Assembly: GCF_954871325.1 (NCBI RefSeq)
Contig: NC_088777.1
Coordinates: 40,711,366 to 40,775,365 of the forward strand
Length of the DNA: 64,000 nt
From: Gordionus sp. m RMFG-2023
Taxonomy: Eukaryota; Nematomorpha; Gordioida; Chordodea; Parachordodidae
Reading direction: 5' to 3'
In this document: positions 1-9,900 of the stretch, one piece after another
Position numbering within the stretch: the stretch's first letter is position 1
Layout of the letters: each line of letters begins with the position of its first letter
Notes under the pieces: model-generated
The model's database searches: none
Told to the model about the DNA's origin: nothing
Seen by the model: the letters and a program-made list of their open reading frames with translations, nothing else
Made by a program: the position numbers and the translations under genes

Positions 1-1250
1 AGCAACAATTAGAAAGTATAAGCTATGACTAAATAATCGTTCAACACTAGCATGCAAAGCAGCATTAAATTAAGTATTTTTTTTATATAAGAAAAATCAT
101 CAAAAAGATTCATTTGAGTATTTTTAGATTTAAAAAATTGCGTCTATAAAGCATTCTCAATAGTATTAATTAATTATTTCAAAAAAATCATCTATAAGTA
201 GGTGGCGTTTTTGATTTGACTAGAAAATAATATTAATAGATGCTAGGAAGAACACTTGTATGAGTTTTTAAAAAATAGTTAAAATGGAAAACAATTATCA
301 TTGTTCCCATAATTCGAACATCATTTGGGAATATTGATATTTCCCTTTTTAGCGATTTCTTTAAAAAACTCGATTAAAATAAGATATAAGCAAGGTTCCA
401 GTTTTTTTTATTTTTAGCGATTTAATGGGAACCAAATTTGTTTGATATCTATAGCAAAATTATCTTCAATCTATATTGTCGACAATTTAAATTTTTTGAA
501 AACTAGGTTTATAATGCAGATTTTTAAATATAAATTTCAAAATTAAATTAAAATTATGATTTTAGGATTAATTATAAATATATTTTAATTTTTATATGTA
601 TTTATTATATGAAAGTAGCTACTTTCTAAATTAGTAGAGAGCTACCGCTATCGCTGTTTTTTTAAGGTAGCGCGCTAAAGCAATGGCTACTGAAAAAGGT
701 AGCGCGCTACTTTAACAAAATCGACTGCTGTCCCCTCATTAAAATTTATATTAGACTGCTTATAATAACATGATCTATCCGATTTGTTACAAAAAATTGA
801 ATTAACTCTATCTAATGGTAAGCAGAAAATAATTCCCGGGAAAAAAAATCCCCAATAATAATTCTTAGTAAATAATTCCCTTGAATTGATTTTCTTAAAA
901 TTTTTAAACAATTTATTTGAGATGGATACATTTATAGGGAATTTTTTTTTCATCTATTTTATTAAATTTTGTAATTTTTAATATCTTAATAAACAGGGAT
1001 TATTTTCCCGGGGAATTATTTTCCTAGATTCCTACTATATATCTCTCAAACCTTTAATTAACCTCAAACCCTATCCCATATCTTTCTAATCCTACTCTAC
1101 TCCTTATCTAATTTATTACATATTTAAACCCTAAATATATTTCTGCTAATTAAGAAAAATTCCTTCAGGTATATTATTTGAGTTGAACTATTATTATATT
1201 ATTGAGAATGAATATATACATACAAAAATAAAACACAATTATAATTTATC
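1..1250. other. Gene-free AT-rich DNA left of the first LTR element
   Basis: No open frame here resembles a protein. Around 600-720 a short block is richer in G+C and repeats the motif GGTAGCGCGCTA, which looks like the worn end of a DNA transposon. Positions 826-1022 are bounded by an inverted repeat (listed separately). From about 1030 to 1140 the top strand is pyrimidine-rich, with many CCT and CTT runs, resembling stretches near 53.3 kb and 62.2 kb, so it may belong to a dispersed repeat. Confidence 0.5.
826..1022. repeat. Small inverted-repeat element (MITE-like)
   Basis: The left end reads AAAATAATTCCCGGG and the right end reads CCCGGGGAATTATTTT, so the 197 bp between them could fold into a hairpin. 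I see no target duplication, so the exact ends and superfamily are open. A 88-codon minus-strand frame at 687-953 crosses this element and has no recognisable domain. Confidence 0.45.
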
Positions 1251-1675
1251 TGTTGTATATGCAAATTCGAATGTTAATTTTGAAAAGTGATTATTCATAA
1301 ATAAATGGTAGACGAAGATAATATTTTTGGGGTAATTTGTCTATGTAAATAATCTTAAATTGAACATAATATTTTTCTATAAATTTTATATATATATTCA
1401 AATATGCAAATTTTATATATTTAATTCTTCGAAAATTGTTTAATTTATATATATATATATATATATACATTGTTAATTCAAAAAAGTTTAGTTTTGAATA
1501 ATTTTGGATTCTGCGAAATTTATGTTATTATTTTTAACGAACGATATTTGGAAATAAAATTAATAAAACCAAAGGAAAGAGTTAATAAAGAAAAGAAAGA
1601 TTTAACAAACCTATAATTCTTAAATTGCTCTCCCAATACTGATTAAACACCCTGAGTAAGTTCGGAATTATAACA
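1251..1675 (+). repeat. 5' LTR of the first gypsy element
   Basis: It begins TGTTGTATATGC and ends GGAATTATAACA, and is followed three bases later by TGGACCGAAG, a plausible tRNA primer-binding site. The same sequence recurs at 6234-6614. Its last 50 bp or so resemble the end of the solo LTR at 36103-36643. Confidence 0.88.
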
Positions 1676-1860
1676 ATTTGGACCGAAGTAAATCAGGGAC
1701 CTTTAGATATTCACGTAGGAATTAAAAGGTAAAAACAGATTTATTTTATGGTATATAAATTATTATTACTTTTATTTATGATAGTAGTAATTTTATATGT
1801 ATACAATTTTTTTAAATTATTTAAAATTTTATTAATTAAGTGGTTATTGAGTACTTTATA

Positions 1861-2256
1861 ATGTATATTACACAGATTAATTTATTAAGTTTAGTTTTTG
1901 AATATATAGGTATAATTATAATTTTGTTATTAATTTTAAGTTTCTCGATAGGATTAATAATAGGTAGAAATACTTCGGTAATAAGATTGGAAAATAAAGA
2001 TTTAGAAAGAATAAAGAACGCTATAAGAAAAGAAAGTAATATAAGTCAAATAAATAATGTAGGGACAATTAAATGTTACAGTTGTGGAAAGTTCGGACAC
2101 ATTTCGAGGCAATGTGATTTAACTGGACATTTAAATTGCACGAGATGTGGACGGAAAGGCCATTTAGTAACAAATTGTAGAAGTTTTGCAGATAATAGTT
2201 TAATATGTTTAAAATGTGGACTAAAAGGACATGTTCAGGAAACATGTAACAGATGA
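1861..2256 (+). CDS. Gag-like frame: hydrophobic segment plus three zinc knuckles
   Basis: Counted from the first ATG this frame encodes about 131 residues. The first 40 include a strongly hydrophobic stretch rich in Ile and Leu that would suit a membrane helix. The C-terminal two thirds carry three CX2CX4HX4C zinc knuckles (CYSCGKFGHISRQC, CTRCGRKGHLVTNC and CLKCGLKGHVQETC), which bind nucleic acid in retrotransposon Gag proteins. Its place between the 5' LTR and pol supports a Gag-type role. A predicted membrane segment directly before zinc knuckles is atypical for the family. Assignment to Gag is inferred from position and zinc knuckles only. Confidence 0.7.
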   Translation: MYITQINLLSLVFEYIGIIIILLLILSFSIGLIIGRNTSVIRLENKDLERIKNAIRKESNISQINNVGTIKCYSCGKFGHISRQCDLTGHLNCTRCGRKGHLVTNCRSFADNSLICLKCGLKGHVQETCNR

Positions 2257-2370
2257 CTATATAAAAGAGAGAATAAGTATATAAATTATAATAGTAATAG
2301 TATATCTGATTTTTATAAATTTAATTGTAAATTAGGAATAAATGATAATAATATAAATGATTTAGAATAT

Positions 2371-5300
2371 TTGAATAAATATAAGATAAATGATAAAAAA
2401 AATTTCGAAACAGAAAACATATGCAAGATGGAGTTGGAAAATATTATAAGGAAAAATAGATGTCCTAGGATTAAAATAAATATAGGTGAAATGGAAATTA
2501 GCTTTTTATTAGATACAGGAGCCGAAATTAGTTTAATGAGTGTAAAAGAATTTAATAAATATTTTTCAAAAGATAGATTCATCACAAAGAAAATAAAGGT
2601 GAGACAGATAGATGGGAGCATGATTAAAATTCTTGGTTTTTATATAATAAAATTGATAGATATAAAGAAGGAAATAAAGTTATGGATAACGACAATAAAT
2701 ACGGAACCAATTTTAGGTTGGAATGACATTAAGAAGATAGGACCGGATTATAAGTGGTGGTCTTTATTCGAAAATATACAAGAGAACAACAAAACAACTA
2801 AAGAGATAATAAGAAGTGAGGTTAAAGAGAAGACTGAGTTACCTTGTTTAAGAGTCAATCAAGAGATAGTTCTCGATGAACTTAAAAATCGAACACCAGA
2901 ATTTTTGATTAAATATAGAAGCAACTTAGAAGAAATTAAGAAAACAAGAGATATAAAGACTATAGAGGTAAATTCAGTCGAAATTAAACAAGAAATTAAT
3001 AATATGGTAGACCAGAATGTTGTTGAAGATATTTTTGACAAAGAAATAAAGATTATTTTGAACAGGTATAAGGAAGTCTTTAAAGAAGAATTAGGTACTC
3101 TGAAAAATTTTGAAGTAGATATACGATTAGAAGAAAATTATAGGCCTAAGTTTTGCGGCATAAGAAGATTACCGTTTTCTTGGATAGAAGAGATAGATAA
3201 AGAATTAGATAAATGGTTAAAAGACGGAATAATAAAACCAATAGTGCATAGTGAATGGGCAACACCTTTAGTGCCCATAAGAAAACCAGATAACAGTTTA
3301 AGATTGTGTATAGACTATAGAGTAACAGTTAATAAGTGCGTAATAAATGAAAAGTATCCACTACCTAGAATAGAACAACTGCTAGCGAATTTAAGAGGAG
3401 ACACCCTGTTTTCAAAGATTGATTTTTCGAATGCGTATTTGCAAATTAAGGTGAGTGAAAAGACAAGTAAGATACTAACGATTACAACTCATAGAGGTTT
3501 GTTTGCATTCTGTCGATTACCTTTTGGTTTGAAAATATCAGCGCCAATATTTCAAAGAACGATGACGGCGTTATTTCAAGGAATAAAAGGAATAATGTAT
3601 TATTTAGATGATGTTTTGATATCTGGTAGAACAGAAGAAGAACACAATTCGAGATTAGTTAAAGTGTTAAATATTATATTAGAAAATGGTTTAAAAGCTA
3701 ATTTGAAGAAGAGCGTTTTTGGAGTAAAAGAAATAAAGTATTTAGGACATGTTATAAAGGGAAATGAGATTACGCCAATTGGAAAGAATATAGATAAGAT
3801 CATAAATATGAGAGCCCCGAATAATAAAGCGGAGGTACAAGCGTTTTTAGGAGCAACAAATTATTATCATCGGTTTGTTCAAAATTTTGCAGAAATTGCT
3901 ACACCGTTGTATGATTTATTAAAGAAAAATAAAAAGTTTGAATGGGGAGAAGCACAGGAGAAAAGTTTCGAAAAGTTGAAAATAAAGATGGTAGAGAAGC
4001 CGATTTTAAGTTGTTTTAATGAGAAATTAAATATTATTTTAGCAGTAGATGCTTCTAATGAAGGTATAGGAGGAGTTTTGTTGCAGATGATAGATAATGT
4101 GGAGAAACCTGTTTTATTTTTATCGAGACGATTTAATAGCACTGAGAAAAATTACTCAACGATAGAAAGAGAGGCTCTAGCAGTAAAATTCGGGCTTACG
4201 AAATGTAAGGAATATCTGATAGGAAAAAGGTTTTTATTGTATACGGACCATAAACCGTTGGTAGATTTATTTAAAAAAGAGAATAAGGAACTTATGATTT
4301 CACCCCGGTTGCAAAAATGGCTAATTTTAGTTGGTAATTTCGATTTTGAAATAAAATTCAGAGAAGGTAAACAAAATTGCTTACCGGACATTTTATCAAG
4401 ATTGTTTAATAAAGACATTGAAGACATAGAACCAGTAATCAATAGTTTAGAATATATAGAAGAAGAAGAAAATGTAAATTGTAATATTATAAGAGCGGTG
4501 AGAATAGATACAAGAGAAAAACCTATAACATTTGATATAGTAGATAAGATATCCCAAAAAGATGAAGAATTAATAAGAATTAAAGCTTGTTTAAAAGGAG
4601 ATATAGAATGGAAAAATGAAGATAAAGCGTTTAAAAAAGTTAAGAGTGAATTAAATATAGAAGACAATTGTTTATTGAGAGGATATAGATTAGTGATACC
4701 GAATAAATTAAGAAAGGAAACCTTAGATGTAATACATTCAGGTCATCAAGGCATAGAAAGAATGAAAAATAAAGCAAGAGAATATATGTGGTGGCCTAAG
4801 ATGAATAAGGAAATAGAAGAGTTAACAAGGAGCTGTGAAACCTGTAACATGTGGGCTAATGTTCCAGCAAAGAATAAGGAAGATAAATGGCCAAAGACAG
4901 ACATTCCATGCGAAAGAATACACGTAGATTTTTTAGAATATGAGAAGAAAAGATTTTTTATCATGGTAGATGCAGGTTCAAAATGGATAGATTGTCAGCA
5001 AGTTTCAGGTTTATCAACAAGAGTAGCTTTAGACAAGATAAAGGATTTTGTAGGCAAATATGGTTTAATGAAGACGATAGTATCAGATGGAGGTCCAGCG
5101 TTTAAAGGTAGAGCATTTGATAAATTTTGTGATAGGTGGAATATTAGACATTTATTATCACCACCTTATTACCCAAGAAGCAATGGACAAGCTGAACGAA
5201 TGGTAGCTTTAGTAAAGAGTTGGTTGAAAAAGGCAAAATATGGAGAAGGGCAATGGTGGTTATCATTGTTAGCATACAACAGTACGGAAACAGCAAAAGG

Positions 5301-5574
5301 AAAGTCACCAGCGGAAATATTTTTAGGAAGAAAGACGAGATCAGAATTAGATTTTTTAAAGGAAAAAGTGATAAGGAGAGAACAAGCAGAGAGTGAAAGA
5401 TTTCCAGTAGGAAGTTTGGTGTGGGTATTGTTGTTTGATGGGCCTATTAAATGGGGGAAGGGGGTAATAAGCAAAAATATAGGAAAGAAAAAAGTAGAAG
5501 TAAAGATTGAAGGACAAGAAGGAACCTTTACAAGGCACCTGAAGCAAGTAAGGTGTAGAAGCTTAAGGCCTTAG
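2371..5574 (+). CDS. pol: Pol polyprotein: protease, reverse transcriptase, RNase H, integrase
   Basis: One open frame of about 1067 codons encodes the enzymes of a Ty3/gypsy element. The first ATG is at 2428; expression may depend on read-through or frameshifting from the upstream frame, as is known for this family. Approximate residue positions: retropepsin motif DTGAE at 48-52, reverse transcriptase with YLDD at 411-414, an RNase H domain (AVDASNEGIGG, then TDHKPL) around 550-640, the integrase zinc-binding HHCC module (GHQGIERM to CETCNMW) near 790-830, and the integrase catalytic core with acidic residues near 851, 905 and 941 (SDGGPAF, SNGQAER). A C-terminal basic tail follows; I see no clear chromodomain. 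The frame looks intact. Confidence 0.93.
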   Translation: MNKYKINDKKNFETENICKMELENIIRKNRCPRIKINIGEMEISFLLDTGAEISLMSVKEFNKYFSKDRFITKKIKVRQIDGSMIKILGFYIIKLIDIKKEIKLWITTINTEPILGWNDIKKIGPDYKWWSLFENIQENNKTTKEIIRSEVKEKTELPCLRVNQEIVLDELKNRTPEFLIKYRSNLEEIKKTRDIKTIEVNSVEIKQEINNMVDQNVVEDIFDKEIKIILNRYKEVFKEELGTLKNFEVDIRLEENYRPKFCGIRRLPFSWIEEIDKELDKWLKDGIIKPIVHSEWATPLVPIRKPDNSLRLCIDYRVTVNKCVINEKYPLPRIEQLLANLRGDTLFSKIDFSNAYLQIKVSEKTSKILTITTHRGLFAFCRLPFGLKISAPIFQRTMTALFQGIKGIMYYLDDVLISGRTEEEHNSRLVKVLNIILENGLKANLKKSVFGVKEIKYLGHVIKGNEITPIGKNIDKIINMRAPNNKAEVQAFLGATNYYHRFVQNFAEIATPLYDLLKKNKKFEWGEAQEKSFEKLKIKMVEKPILSCFNEKLNIILAVDASNEGIGGVLLQMIDNVEKPVLFLSRRFNSTEKNYSTIEREALAVKFGLTKCKEYLIGKRFLLYTDHKPLVDLFKKENKELMISPRLQKWLILVGNFDFEIKFREGKQNCLPDILSRLFNKDIEDIEPVINSLEYIEEEENVNCNIIRAVRIDTREKPITFDIVDKISQKDEELIRIKACLKGDIEWKNEDKAFKKVKSELNIEDNCLLRGYRLVIPNKLRKETLDVIHSGHQGIERMKNKAREYMWWPKMNKEIEELTRSCETCNMWANVPAKNKEDKWPKTDIPCERIHVDFLEYEKKRFFIMVDAGSKWIDCQQVSGLSTRVALDKIKDFVGKYGLMKTIVSDGGPAFKGRAFDKFCDRWNIRHLLSPPYYPRSNGQAERMVALVKSWLKKAKYGEGQWWLSLLAYNSTETAKGKSPAEIFLGRKTRSELDFLKEKVIRREQAESERFPVGSLVWVLLFDGPIKWGKGVISKNIGKKKVEVKIEGQEGTFTRHLKQVRCRSLRP

Positions 5575-5597
5575 AGAGAAATGAGAAATATACGAAG

Positions 5598-5781
5598 ATT
5601 TAGAAAGGAATAAATTGATGATAGACATAGTAGGAGAATCATAATTTAGAAAGGAATAAATTGATGATAGACATAGTAGGAGAATCATAATTTAGAAAGG
5701 AATAAATTGATGATAGACATAGTAGGAGAATCATAATTTGGAAAGGAATAACGTGATGATAGACGTAGTAGGAGAATCATA
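5598..5781. repeat. 46-bp tandem array (four copies) inside the gypsy element
   Basis: Copies start at 5598, 5644, 5690 and 5736 and share the core GATGATAGACATAGTAGGAG. A more diverged fifth copy continues to about 5828. The array lies between the end of pol and the small 3' frame. Short arrays at this place vary in copy number in some gypsy elements; whether this one does cannot be told from one copy. Confidence 0.9.
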
Positions 5782-5896
5782 CGTTGTAGGAAATAAAAGG
5801 GATGTTAGACTTAATTAGGAGAGTTATATTTTATAAAGAGTTAGAGAAGAAAGTCGAAGAATATATATATATATGTGTATAAAGTATTTGATTTAG

Positions 5897-6223
5897 ATGG
5901 CCTCCTATGTTAGAGTGGGTAACAAAATAATGAAGATAGAGATCCGAGAGGTTGACGGTTCAGAAGAGTCCAACAGATGGGTAGAAGCCGCTAGGAACGA
6001 AGCAAAACAAAGATATGGAGATTGGCTACAAGAGACGCCAACGAGAGGGGTTCACAGGATAGCACCATATAACACAAGAAAGAGAGTGGAATGTTGGGCT
6101 TGTGGGGGAGGACACAAGTTACGATATTGTCCCAGTGTAGAGTTGACAGCGAACAATAAGACGAATTTACCGATGCGAAATATGGTTGAATCAGCGAACA
6201 CTTCGGGGGCAAGGGAGATCTAA
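5897..6223 (+). CDS. Small 3' frame of the gypsy element with a Cys-His motif
   Basis: A 108-codon frame sits between the 46-bp array and the purine tract. It is hydrophilic and basic, with the segment WVEAARNEAKQRYGDW near the middle and a zinc-knuckle-like motif CWACGGGHKLRYC near residue 75. Nothing else in it is recognised. Its place downstream of pol, together with the Cys-His motif, suggests a nucleic-acid-binding accessory or Gag-derived product. This is inference, and an env-type role is not supported because there is no signal peptide or membrane anchor. Confidence 0.55.
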   Translation: MASYVRVGNKIMKIEIREVDGSEESNRWVEAARNEAKQRYGDWLQETPTRGVHRIAPYNTRKRVECWACGGGHKLRYCPSVELTANNKTNLPMRNMVESANTSGAREI

Positions 6224-6233
6224 AGGAAGGAGG
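6222..6233 (+). other. Polypurine tract of the gypsy element
   Basis: AAAGGAAGGAGG lies immediately before the TG that opens the 3' LTR, the usual place for the plus-strand primer. Confidence 0.75.
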
Positions 6234-6614
6234 TGTTGTATATGCAAATTCGAATGTTAATTTTGAAAAGTGATTATTCATAAATAAATGGTAGACGAAG
6301 ATAATATTTTTGGGGTAATTTGTCTATGTAAATAATCTTAAATTGAACATAATATTTTTCTATAAATTTTATATATATATTCAAATATGCAAATTTTATA
6401 TATTTAATTCTTCGAAAATTGTTTAATTTTTTTATATATATATATACATTGTTAATTCAAAAAGTTTAGTTTTGAACGAACGATATTTGGAAATAAAATT
6501 AATAAAACCAAAGGAAAGAGTTAATAAAGAAAAGAAAGATTTAACAAACCTATAATTCTTAAATTGCTCTCCCAATACTGATTAAACACCCTGAGTAAGT
6601 TCGGAATTATAACA
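6234..6614 (+). repeat. 3' LTR of the first gypsy element
   Basis: It repeats 1251-1675 from TGTTGTATATGC to GGAATTATAACA. It is about 44 bp shorter, mostly from one internal length difference. Confidence 0.88.
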
Positions 6615-6922
6615 ATAACCAATATTAATAAATATTTTAGTAAAAAAATAGTGATTATTAAACACATATTGAAATGTAGGAAAATTTCACTCGTGTTACA
6701 TCCCTGCTTAATTCTTCAAAGTCAACTTCCATTCCCCCTTCCAAAAACCACTGCTATACAGTATATAACAAGACAAGTAGTTTTGAAGATTATACGGTGG
6801 TCATTAGAAGCTAAAAAAATATATTCGTAATTTTTTTATAAATAAAAGTTGTGCGATGTTTAAACAATACTTTATATTATTGTACATGATTTCAATTAAA
6901 AATAAAACATTTGAAGAGTAAA
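6615..6922. other. Spacer between the LTR element and the RCCD1 3' end
   Basis: About 300 bp of AT-rich DNA lies between the two convergent units. On the minus strand it holds the 3' flank of RCCD1. No other gene is visible. Confidence 0.5.
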
Positions 6923-9900
6923 TCAATTTTCAGTTTCTACAATTGTATACCATGATCCCGCATATAGTTTCAATATTTTGTTTTGGTTATAAAATGGCAT
7001 TTTTTGAGGTATCCTTATTTCTTGAGGGAATTCTATTTCATATTCACCGATTTGGCCATATTTATTCCATCCCCAACTATATAAAACATCATTGTCTATA
7101 AGCATAATATTATTTTTTAAAAAAATATAGACTAATTATTAACATTTTATAGTACTCTAAAGCAATGATGTAATAAGTAATATCGAGTATTAAAAATATA
7201 ATTTTTATAAACCTGTCAAAACTATCGTGTGCTGCGAGCCGCATGCTATGTCTTTTACAATAACCTCGTTTTCATCGTCGTCACCAATTATAATTGGATG
7301 AGGGAGACATTGAATATTGGAAGCATGTTTGCGTTTGTTTTTATTATTTGCAATTTCAGTAAATTTTTGAAATTCACTTTGACAAAATTCACAAGAATCG
7401 GATAGCCCAAGTTGTCCATTTAAGTTCCATCCCCAGGTATAAATATCGCCTGTATCTGTTAATTAATTATTAAAATTAACTGATATGGCTATAAAACAAA
7501 ATTTCATACTATATATTGAATAGATGGTTGATGGGCGAAAAATCATTTTTATAATAATATTAAAAATAATAGCTCTACCTGGAAAAAAAAAGTTTTAAAA
7601 ATAAATCATCTAGTTAATAAATAACGGATTTTTTATGATACCCTGTCCAATGCTTTTCCTCGAAGTCTAATTTTATAAAATTCGTGCAATAAGAACCCAG
7701 GCTTTAAAAATATATTAATTAACGAATTCGTTAACCATGATCCTTACTGTGGTGAAAGCGATATATAGGTTTTAAACTAATATTTATTGCCTGATTAGTA
7801 CTTATTCTTATTATTTATCAATTCATCAATAAGTTTTATATCTCCTAATTCCATTTTTCTGGATTGAGTTTTTTCATATTTTTATTATTATTCATATTAA
7901 TTTTTAATAACTTAATGAAACTCGGGAAAATTTTTAATATTATAAATTTTTTTTTATTAAAATAATAATAAATATGTGATCGTCTGGATATTGGTGGAAA
8001 TTTTTTGATGTAATAATAATTCAAAGTTTCATTACTCAAAAGTTTTAAGAATTGTATACTTTTTTTGTTCATTTGGCATAATTTTAATTATTTTTTTTAG
8101 TAAAAAATAATAAATAAACTATTGTTTGGATTTTAGTGAAATTAAGGCGAGCATCCCCAGAACTGGAAGAAAATCTTCCTCTCATTTATATATACATATA
8201 TGTGAATATTCTTATTTTCGTAATATTAAAAATATGTTAAATTTAAGTAAATTAATTAAATTTTTAAATGATATAAATTTATATAGAACTATTTATATTT
8301 TTCCTTAAAATATATATATATATCTATATATTATCAGTTTATATATCATATTTATTCAAATATCAAGTATTTGATTTAATAGTCCTAATTTAGTAGCATC
8401 CAATACAGCACACGACTTTTTAAAATTTTTAAATAATATACTCCATTTTTTAATGTAAAATTAAAGAATTGTGTAAATTTTAACAAAAAAAAAATTATAC
8501 TCCTAACTTAGTAACATTTAATATAGCACACCTTGTCCATTTTTAATATAAAATTAAAGAATTGTGAAAATTTTCAAAAGAAAAAGATATGAAATTCTTA
8601 AAACTTTTGAGTAATGAAGCTTTGAATTATTACTACATCAAAAAATTTCTATCCTATCCACACGATCGCATATTTATTATTTTTAAATAAAAAAAATATA
8701 AATAAAAAAAAAATATTTTTTTTCAAAGTATATTTATTTTAGGTAAATTTTATGAAAAACTAGTAAGTAATATTAAAGTATGTTATTTTTCGTATTTTAT
8801 TCCCGTTTTTTTGGTTATGTTCTTATCTAGTTTTTAATGGAAGATTTCGGACATATTTAATAATTTTATGAATTTGTAAAAATTTATAAATTTTGAGGTT
8901 TTTTTCAAAACATTTAGGACACAGACATATATAAATAAGAATAATGGGAAGGCATGTAAAAAACGTGGTACAAATCTCTATGAAACTTGTTTTAAAATAT
9001 ATCATATAAAACATTTATTATATTTTACATTTTAGGTTTAGTATTATATAGAGATTTATAAAATATAAAAAACCATTGTATCACGTTTAGGTTCCGGGGT
9101 TCAGATAAAATAATTTTTTATAAAAACAAGTGATTTAAAAAATAAAATTCATCTTTCTTATTTACACAATAATTAAAAAAAATCATTAAAAAAATTTAAG
9201 AATTAAATTTTTTACTTAGCAAAATCGTATATTATTAAATTTTAAGAAAATCAGTAAAAAAAACTATTAGCTTTCAATGTTTTTAGTCTTGATCCCGAAT
9301 AAGTAAGGAAAAATTCTAAGAATTTCAGATTATTTACTAAAATGTACTTTAAATTGCATAAAGCTAATTATATACATTTTCGAAATTTATTTTGGATGGA
9401 GAGGGGTGAATTTATTGGGGTAAAAAGACTGAACCCAAAATGCCCTACCGTACTTAAGATTAAGAGTGAGAGAGAGATCAGGAAAAAATTGTGAAGTTAT
9501 TTTTCCTCACATCAGATAAAGGTCATATTTAAGCCAACTTTTGCTCACTTATAAATAACGAAATATCCTTATAACATTTTGTGCTTATGATTTAAGAACT
9601 TATGTTAGTAAATATATACTGAATATTTTGTTTTACTTTTAATAAATGCATTAATATGCTCATTGATTTGCGACAATGCTCTCGCATTAATGACACTACT
9701 TAAATACATTCGTAGTGAAAAAAAAGACGTGATAGAAGTCTAGCTCCAAAGTGTTCGCGGAAATAAACTCGCGAGAATGCGTTTACGATAATGTCTTCGG
9801 TATATGTTTCTTGAAAAAAAATGAACGGAATTGGTTTCGCGATATTACCTTCGCTCTAAATTTCCTTCGTGATCAAAGTCTCGCTAAAAAGTGTTTGGCA

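Larger units (their letters stand above)
1251..6614 (+). mobile_element. Ty3/gypsy-type LTR retrotransposon, looks nearly whole
   Basis: Both ends carry a long terminal repeat running from TG to CA (1251-1675 and 6234-6614). The copies are nearly identical in base substitutions and differ mainly by length changes in AT tracts and one block of about 40 bp, so the insertion is young. Internal parts in order are a primer-binding-like site at 1679, a short Cys-His-rich frame (1861-2256), a long pol frame (2371-5574), a 46-bp tandem array (5598-5781), a small 3' frame (5897-6223) and a purine tract (6222-6233). The order protease, reverse transcriptase, RNase H, integrase places it in Ty3/gypsy (Metaviridae) rather than Ty1/copia. 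I do not see a clear target duplication. The pol frame looks unbroken. It lies just beyond the 3' end of RCCD1, on the opposite strand. Confidence 0.9.

Noticed and set aside
687-953. 88-codon minus-strand frame
   Set aside because: Spans a MITE-like inverted repeat; composition is that of AT-rich noncoding DNA and no domain is recognised.
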